Below are positions 55,301 to 64,000 of a stretch of DNA of 64,000 nucleotides, piece by piece. The position numbers and the translations under genes are program-made. The notes beneath the pieces were generated by a model. That model worked only from the letters and a program-made list of their open reading frames with translations. It ran no database searches and was not told where the DNA came from. Origin of the DNA: Gracilaria gracilis (taxonomy: Eukaryota; Rhodophyta; Florideophyceae; Gracilariales; Gracilariaceae). The first letter of the stretch is position 1; every line of letters begins with the position of its first letter. The stretch is from NCBI GenBank assembly GCA_030374805.1, contig JARGSG010000059.1, forward strand, positions 368,355 to 432,354, given 5' to 3'.

Positions 55301-58300
55301 TCCACCCACCTCCTCACCACTCCACCCTACATTCCAACAAGCACTCCCCCACATCTCCACATTCCTCACCACTCCACCCTACATTCCAACAAGCACTCCC
55401 CCACATCTCCACACTCCTCACCACTCCACCCTACATTCCAAAAAGCACTCGCCCACATCTCCACACTCCTCACCACTCCACCCTACATTCCAAAAAGCAC
55501 TCGCCCACATCTCCACAAAGCATTCGCCCACATCTCCACCCACTCCACCCACCTCCTCACCACTCCACCCTACATTCCAAAAAGCACTCGCCCACATCTC
55601 CACCCACTCCACCCACCTCCTCACCACTCCACCCTACATTCCAAAAAGCATTCGCCCGCATCTCCCTCCACTCCACCCACCTCCTCACCACTCCACCCTA
55701 CCTTCCAACAAGCACTCCCCCACATCTCCACACTCCTCACCACTCCACCCTACATTCCAACAAGCACTCCCCCATATCTCCACAAAGCATTCGCCCACAT
55801 CTCCACCCACTCCACCCACCTCCTCACCACTCCACCCTACATTCCAACAAGCATTCGCCCGCATCTCCCTCCACTCCACCCACCTCCTCACCACTCCACC
55901 CTACCTTCCAACAAGCACTCCCCCACATCTCCACACTCCTCACCACTCCACCCTACATTCCAACAAGCACTCCCCCATATCTCCACAAAGCATTCGCCCA
56001 CATCTCCACCCACTCCACCCACCTCCTCACCACTCCACCCTACATTCCAACAAGCATTCGCCCGCATCTCCCTCCACTCCACCCACCTCCTCACCACTCC
56101 ACCCTACCTTCCAACAAGCACTCCCCCACATCTCCACACTCCTCACCACTCCACCCTACATTCCAACAAGCACTCCCCTACATCTCCACAAAGCATTCAT
56201 CTCCACCCACTCCACCCACCTCCTCACCACTCCACCCTACATTCCAACAAGCATTCGCCCGCATCTCCCTCCACTCCACCCACCTCCTCACCACTCCACC
56301 CTACATTCCAACAAGCACTCCCCCACATCTCCACACTCCTCACCACTCCACCCTACATTCCAAAAAGCACTCCCCCACATCTCCACAAATCATTCGCCCA
56401 CATCTCCACCCACTCCACCCACCTCCTCACCACTCCACCCTACATTCCAACAAGCACTCCCCCACATCTCCACACTCCTCACCACTCCACCCTACATTCC
56501 AACAAGCACTCCCCCACATCTCCACACTCCTCACCACTCCACCCTACATTCCAAAAAGCACTCCCCCACATCTCCACACTCCTCACCACTCCACCCTACA
56601 TTCCAAAAAGCACTCGCCCACATCTCCACACTCCTCAGCACTCCACCCTACATTCCAACAAGCACTCACCCACATCTCCACACTCCTCACCACTCCACCC
56701 TACATTCCAAAAAGCACTCGCCCACATCTCCACAAAGCATTCGCCCACATCTCCACCCACTCCACCCACCTCCTCACCACTCCACCCTACATTCCAACAA
56801 GCACTCCCCCACATCTCCACACTCCTCACCACTCCACCCACCTCCTCACTCCACCCACTCCACTCTCCCCCATCTCCACACTCCTCACCACTCCACCCTA
56901 CATTCCAACAAGCACTCCCCCACATCTCCACAAAGCACTTCGCCCACATCTCCACCCACTCCACCCACCTCCTCACCACTCCACCCTACATTCCAAAAGC
57001 ATTCGCCCACATCTCCCTCCACTCCACCCACCTCCTCACCACTCCACCCTACATTCCAACAAGCACTCCCCCACATCTCCACACTCCTCACCACTCCACC
57101 CTACATTCCAACAAGCACTCCCCCACATCTCCACAAAGCATTCGCCCACATCTCCACCCACTCCACCCACCTCCTCACCACTCCACCCTACATTCCAACA
57201 AGCATTCGCCCGCATCTCCCTCCACTCCACCCACCTCCTCACCACTCCACCCTACCTTCCAACAAGCACTCCCCCACATCTCCACACTCCTCACCACTCC
57301 ACCCTACATTCCAACAAGCACTCCCCCATATCTCCACAAAGCATTCGCCCACATCTCCACCCACTCCACCCACCTCCTCACCACTCCACCCTACATTCCA
57401 ACAAGCATTCGCCCGCATCTCCCTCCACTCCACCCACCTCTCACCACTCCACCCTCACCACTCCACCCTACCTTCCAACAAGCACTCCCCCACATCTCCA
57501 CACTCCTCACCACTCCACCCTACATTCCAACAAGCACTCCCCCACATCTCCACAAAGCATTCGCCCACATCTCCACCCACTCCACCCACCTCCTCACCAC
57601 TCCACCCTACATTCCAACAAGCATTCGCCCGCATCTCCCTCCACTCCACCCACCTCCTCACCACTCCACCCTACCTTCCAACAAGCACTCCCCCACATCT
57701 CCACACTCCTCACCACTCCACCCTACATTCCAACAAGCACTCCCCCATATCTCCACAAAGCATTCGCCCACATCTCCACCCACTCCACCCACCTCCTCAC
57801 CACTCCACCCTACATTCCAACAAGCATTCGCCCGCATCTCCCTCCACTCCACCCACCTCCTCACCACTCCACCCTACCTTCCAACAAGCACTCCCCCACA
57901 TCTCCACATTCCTCACCACTCCACCCTACATTCCAAAAAGCACTCCCCCACATCTCCACAAATCATTCGCCCACATCTCCACCCACTCCACCCACCTCCT
58001 CACCACTCCACCCTACATTCCAACAAGCACTCCCCCACATCTCCATACTCCTCACCACTCTACCCTACATTCCAACAAGCACTCCCCCACATCTCCACAC
58101 TCCTCACCACTCCACCCTACATTCCAACAAGCACTCCCCCACATCTCCACACTCCTCACCACTCCACCCTACAGTCCAAAAAGCACTCGCCCACATGTCC
58201 ACACTCCTCACCACTCCACCCTACATTCCAAAAAGCACTCGCCCACATCTCCACACTCCTCACCACTCCACCCTACATTCCAAAAAGCACTCGCCCACAT

Positions 58301-61300
58301 CTCCACAAAGCATTCGCCCACATCTCCACCCACTCCACCCACCTCCTCAGCACTCCACCCTACATTCCAACAAGCACTCCCCCACATCTCCACACTCCTC
58401 ACCACTCCACCCTACATTCCAAAAAGCACTCCCCCACATCTCCACAAATCATTCGCCCACATCTCCACCCACTCCACCCACCTCCTCACCACTCCACCCT
58501 ACATTCCAACAAGCACTCCCCCACATCTCCACATTCCTCACCACTCCACCCTACATTCCAACAAGCACTCCCCCACATCTCCACACTCCTCACCACTCCA
58601 CCCTACATTCCAAAAAGCACTCGCCCACATCTCCACACTCCTCACCACTCCACCCTACATTCCAAAAAGCACTCGCCCACATCTCCACAAAGCATTCGCC
58701 CACATCTCCACCCACTCCACCCACCTCCTCACCACTCCACCCTACATTCCAAAAAGCACTCGCCCACATCTCCACCCACTCCACCCACCTCCTCACCACT
58801 CCACCCTACATTCCAAAAAGCATTCGCCCACATCTCCCTCCACTCCACCCACCTCCTCTCCAACAAGCACTCCCCCACATCTCCACACTCCTCACCACTC
58901 CACCCTACATTCCAACAAGCACTCCCCCACATCTCCACAAAGCATTCGCCCACATCTCCACCCACTCCACTCCACCCACCTCCTCACCACTCCACCCTAC
59001 ATTCCAAAAAGCACTCCCCCACATCTCCACACTCCTCACCACTCCACCCTACATTCCAACAAGCACTCCCCCACATCTCCACACTCCTCACCACTCCACC
59101 CTACATTCCAACAAGCACTCCCCCATATCTCCACAAAGCATTCGCCCACATCTCCACCCACTCCACCCACCTCCTCACCACTCCACCCTACATTCCAACA
59201 AGCATTCGCCCGCATCTCCCTCCACTCCACCCACCTCCTCACCACTCCACCCTACCTTCCAACAAGCACTCCCCCACATCTCCACACTCCTCACCACTCC
59301 ACCCTACATTCCAAAAAGCACTCCCCCACATCTCCACAAAGCATTCGCCCACATCTCCACCCACTCCACCCACCTCCTCACCACTCCACCCTACATTCCA
59401 ACAAGCACTCCCCCACATCTCCACATCCTCCCACTCACCACTCCACTCCCCCACCTACATTCCAATTCCAAGCACTCCCCCACATCTCCACATCTCCTCA
59501 CCCACTCCACCCTACATTCCAACAAGCACTCCCCCACATCTCCACACTCCTCACCACTCCACCCTACATTCCACTCCACCTCCTCACCACATACTCCAAA
59601 AAGCACTCGCCCACATCCACCCACTCCACCCACCTCCTCACCACTCCACCCTACATTCCAAAAAGCACTCGCCCACATCTCCACATCTCCACCCACTCCA
59701 CCCACCTCCTCACCACTCCACCCTACATTCCAAAAAGCCCACATCTCCACCCACTCCACCCACTCCTCACCACTCCACCCTACTCCACAAAGCATTCGCC
59801 CACATCTCCACTCCACTCCACCCACCTCCTCACCACTCCACCCTACATTCCAACAAGCACTCCCCCACATCTCCACACTCCTCACCACTCCACCCTACAT
59901 TCCAAAAAGCACTCCCCCACATCTCCACAAAGCATTCGCCCACATCTCCACCCACTCCACCCACCTCCTCACCACTCCACCCTACATTCCAACAAGCACT
60001 CGCCCACATCTCCACACTCCTCACCACTCCACCCTACATTCCAACAAGCACTCCCCCACATCTCCACACTCCTCACCACTCCACCCTACATTCCAACAAG
60101 CACTCCCCCACATCACCACTCCACCCTACATTCCAAAAAGCACTCGCCCACATCTCCACCCACTCCACCCACCTCCTCACCACTCCACCCTACATTCCAA
60201 AAAGCACTCGCCCCACATCTCCACACTCCTCACCACTCCACCCTACATTCCAAAAAGCACTCCCCCACATCTCCACACTCCTCACCACTCCACCCTACAT
60301 TCAAGCACTCCCACATCTCCACCATTCGCCCACATCTCCACCCTCCACACCTCACTCCACCACATTCCACCCTACATTCCAACAAGCACTCCCCCACATC
60401 TCCACACTCCTCACCACTCCACCCTACATTCCAACAAGCACTCCCCCATCTCCACAAAGCATTCGCCCACATCTCCACCCACTCCCTCACCACTCCACCC
60501 TACATTCCAACAAGCACTCCCCCACATCTCCACACATTCCTCACCACTCCACCCTACATTCCAAAAAGCACTCCCCCACATCTCCACAAATCATTCGCCC
60601 ACATCTCCACCCACTCCACCCACCTCCTCACCACTCCACCCTACATTCCAACAAGCACTCCCCCACATCTCCATACTCCTCACCACTCTACCCTACATTC
60701 CAACAAGCACTCCCCCACATCTCCACACTCCTCACCACTCCACCCTACATTCCAACAAGCACTCCCCCACATCTCCACACTCCTCACCACTCCACCCTAC
60801 AGTCCAAAAAGCACTCGCCCACATGTCCACACTCCTCACCACTCCACCCTACATTCCAAAAAGCACTCGCCCACATCTCCACACTCCTCACCACTCCACC
60901 CTACATTCCAAAAAGCACTCGCCCACATCTCCACAAAGCATTCGCCCACATCTCCACCCACTCCACCCACCTCCTCACCACTCCACCCTACATTCCAACA
61001 AGCACTCCCCCACATCTCCACACTCCTCACCACTCCACCCTACATTCCAAAAAGCACTCCCCCACATCTCCACAAATCATTCGCCCACATCTCCACCCAC
61101 TCCACCCACCTCCTCACCACTCCACCCTACATTCCAACAAGCACTCCCCCACATCTCCACATTCCTCACCACTCCACCCTACATTCCAACAAGCACTCCC
61201 CCACATCTCCACACTCCTCACCACTCCACCCTACATTCCAAAAAGCACTCGCCCACATCTCCACACTCCTCACCACTCCACCCTACATTCCAAAAAGCAC

Positions 61301-64000
61301 TCGCCCACATCTCCACAAAGCATTCGCCCACATCTCCACCCACTCCACCCACCTCCTCACCACTCCACCCTACATTCCAAAAAGCACTCGCCCACATCTC
61401 CACCCACTCCACCCACCTCCTCACCACTCCACCCTACATTCCAAAAAGCATTCGCCCGCATCTCCCTCCACTCCACCCACCTCCTCACCACTCCACCCTA
61501 CCTTCCAACAAGCACTCCCCCACATCTCCACACTCCTCACCACTCCACCCTACATTCCAACAAGCACTCCCCCATATCTCCACAAAGCATTCGCCCACAT
61601 CTCCACCCACTCCACCCACCTCCTCACCACTCCACCCTACATTCCAACAAGCATTCGCCCGCATCTCCCTCCACTCCACCCACCTCCTCACCACTCCACC
61701 CTACCTTCCAACAAGCACTCCCCCACATCTCCACACTCCTCACCACTCCACCCTACATTCCAAAAAGCACTCCCCCACATCTCCACAAAGCATTCGCCCA
61801 CATCTCCACCCACTCCACCCACCTCCTCACCACTCCACCCTACATTCCAACAAGCACTCGCCCACATCTCCCTCCACTCCACCCACCTCCTCACCACTCC
61901 ACCCTACATTCCAACAAGCACTCCCCCACATCTCCACACTCCTCACCACTCCACCCTACATTCCAAAAAGCACTCCCCCACATCTCCACACTCCTCACCA
62001 CTCCACCCTACATTCCAAAAAGCACTCGCCCACACTCCACACTCCTCACCACTCCACCCTACATTCCAACAAGCACTCCCCCACATCTCCACCCACTCCT
62101 CACCACTCCACCCTACATTCCAACAAGCACTCGCCCACATCTCCACAAAGCATTCGCCCACATCTCCACCCACTCCACCCACCTCCTCACCACTCCACCC
62201 TACATTCCAACAAGCACTCCCCCACATCTCCACACTCCTCACCACTCCACCCTACATTCCAAAAAGCACTCGCCCACATCTCCACACTCCTCACCACTCC
62301 ACCCTACATTCCAAAAAGCACTCCCCCACATCTCATTCGCCCACATCTCCACCCACTCCACCCACCTCCTCACCACTCCACCCTACATTCCAACAAGCAC
62401 TCCCCCACATCTCCACACTCCTCACCACTCCACCCTACATTCCAAAAAGCACTCCCCCACATCTCCACAAGCATTCGCCCTCTCCACCCACTCCACATCA
62501 CCACTCCACCCCATTCCAACAAGCACTCCCCCACATCTCCACACTCCTCACCACTCCACCCTACATTCCAAAAAGCACTCCCCCACATCTCCACACTCCT
62601 CACCACTCCACCCTACATTCCAAAAAGCACTCCACCCACATCTCCACAAAGCATTCGCCCACATCTCCACCCACTCCACCCACCTCCTCACCACTCCACC
62701 CTACATTCCAACAAGCATTCGCCCGCATCTCCATCCACTCCACCCACCTCCTCACCACTCCACCCTACATTCCAACAAGCACTCCCCCACATCTCCACAC
62801 TCCTCACCACTCCACCCTACATTCCAACAAGCACTCCCCCATATCTCCACAAAGCATTCGCCCACATCTCCACCCACTCCACCCACCTCCTCACCACTCC
62901 ACCCTACATTCCAACAAGCATTCGCCCGCATCTCCCTCCACTCCACCCACCTCCTCACCACTCCACCCTACATTCCAACAAGCACTCCCCCACATCTCCA
63001 CACTCCTCACCACTCCACCCTACATTCCAACAAGCACTCCCCCACATCTCCACACTCCTCACCACTCCACCCTACATTCCAAAAAGCACTCCCCCACATC
63101 TCCACAAAGCATTCGCCCACATCTCCACCCACTCCACCCACCTCCTCACCACTCCACCCTACATTCCAACAAGCACTCCCCCACATCTCCACACTCCTCA
63201 CCACTCCACCCTACATTCCAAAAGCACTCCCCCACTCCCCCACACTCCTCACCACTCCACCCACTCCTCACCACTCCACCCTACATTCCAAAAAGCACTC
63301 CACCCACATCTCCACCCTACATTCCAACAAGCATTCCCCCACATCTCCACACTCCTCACCACTCCACCCTACATTCCAAAAAGCACTCCCCCACATCTCC
63401 ACAAATCATTCGCCCACATCTCCACCCACTCCACCCACCTCCTCACCACTCCACCCTACATTCCAACAAGCACTCCCCCACATCTCCATACTCCTCACCA
63501 CTCTACCCTACATTCCAACAAGCACTCCCCCACATCTCCACACTCCTCACCACTCCACCCTACATTCCAACAAGCACTCCCCCACATCTCCACACTCCTC
63601 ACCACTCCACCCTACAGTCCAAAAAGCACTCGCCCACATGTCCACACTCCTCACCACTCCACCCTACATTCCAAAAAGCACTCGCCCACATCTCCACACT
63701 CCTCACCACTCCACCCTACATTCCAAAAAGCACTCGCCCACATCTCCACAAAGCATTCGCCCACATCTCCACCCACTCCACCCACCTCCTCAGCACTCCA
63801 CCCTACATTCCAACAAGCACTCCCCCACATCTCCACACTCCTCACCACTCCACCCTACATTCCAAAAAGCACTCCCCCACATCTCCACAAATCATTCGCC
63901 CACATCTCCACCCACTCCACCCACCTCCTCACCACTCCACCCTACATTCCAACAAGCACTCCCCCACATCTCCACATTCCTCACCACTCCACCCTACATT
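52318..64000. repeat. C-rich minisatellite, 52-bp unit with 203-bp higher-order repeat
   Basis: Runs to the window end. Basic unit: CTCCTCACCACTCCACCCTA, then CATTCCAACAAGCACTCCCC, then CACATCTCCACA (52 bp), with A/C and C/G variants. An 87-bp form adds 35 bp beginning AAGCATTCGCCCACATCTCC. A 64-bp form has GCATTCGCCCGCATCTCCCT. 52+87+64 gives a 203-bp unit, in tandem at 54283-54695, 55685-56097, 57036-57445, 57455-57867 and 61485-61897. Three marker variants (TCTACCCTA, ACAGTCC, CATGTCC) recur together at 53431, 54887, 58059, 60687 and 63502, showing larger block duplications. The plus strand has only one or two G per unit. More degenerate, partly shortened copies lie at 59420-60520 and 62290-62650. 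The minus-strand frames of 65-69 codons are artefacts of the repeat. Confidence 0.97.

Noticed and set aside
52505-63848. Dozens of 60-165-codon minus-strand frames (MVRRWVEW..., VGECFVEMWGSACWNVG...) across the minisatellite
   Set aside because: They are translations of the 52/87/64-bp units; frames restart with each shift, and there is no protein-like conservation beyond the DNA repeat.
52318-64000. CRISPR-like array
   Set aside because: No constant repeat with unique spacers; all sequence is repeat, and the window is eukaryotic.
1-64000. tRNA and rRNA genes
   Set aside because: I saw no cloverleaf or rRNA signature; a dedicated scan would be needed to exclude tRNAs.

Overview
This is nuclear DNA of a eukaryote, dominated by nested mobile elements and, in its last 11.7 kb, by a minisatellite. 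Evidence for a eukaryote: Ty3/gypsy retroelements with LTRs and chromodomains, TA-flanked pogo/Tc1-type DNA transposons, a SET-domain gene with a likely GTATGT...CAG intron, and diverged ribulose-phosphate epimerase and ketopantoate-reductase-like genes. There is no bacterial operon structure. A TE-rich alga (a red alga is my weak first guess) or an oomycete would fit; the sequence does not settle it.

Layout. (1) 283-23417 is one Ty3/gypsy insertion read on the minus strand ('Gypsy-1'). It has 478-bp LTRs at both ends and a CCACC duplication at 278-282 and 23418-23422. Its pol gene is split by two later insertions. One is an 11.8-kb DNA transposon (6567-18383) with a 28-bp TIR, carrying a Plavaka/CACTA-like transposase plus decayed host-like genes. 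The other is a 2.1-kb pogo-like element (18457-20558) with a TA duplication. (2) 23.4-26.4 kb holds a decayed relative of that pogo-like element. (3) 26436-38379 is an 11.9-kb element with about 700-bp terminal inverted repeats and three related tyrosine-recombinase-like genes: one with apparent catalytic residues, one full-length but catalytically dead, one reduced to the N-terminal half. It also has an intact 452-codon ORF of unknown function. (4) 39257-52317 is a second gypsy element ('Gypsy-2'), also minus strand, interrupted by a 2.5-kb pogo-like element (43523-46029). (5) 52318-64000 is a C-rich minisatellite (52-bp unit, 203-bp higher-order unit) that truncates Gypsy-2 inside gag and runs off the window.

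Main observations. Both gypsy elements carry, between the chromodomain and the 3' LTR, a long gene on the opposite strand to gag-pol. The two antisense proteins are recognisably related, although the pol genes have diverged, so this looks like a lineage trait. The 26-38 kb element combines tyrosine recombinases with long TIRs, unlike typical Cryptons. Almost every gene in the window is broken. The longest clean frames are the pogo-like transposase (18701-20368), the RT-RNase H of Gypsy-2 (48052-49701), the 452-codon ORF (33012-34370) and the dead recombinase paralogue (30903-32021).
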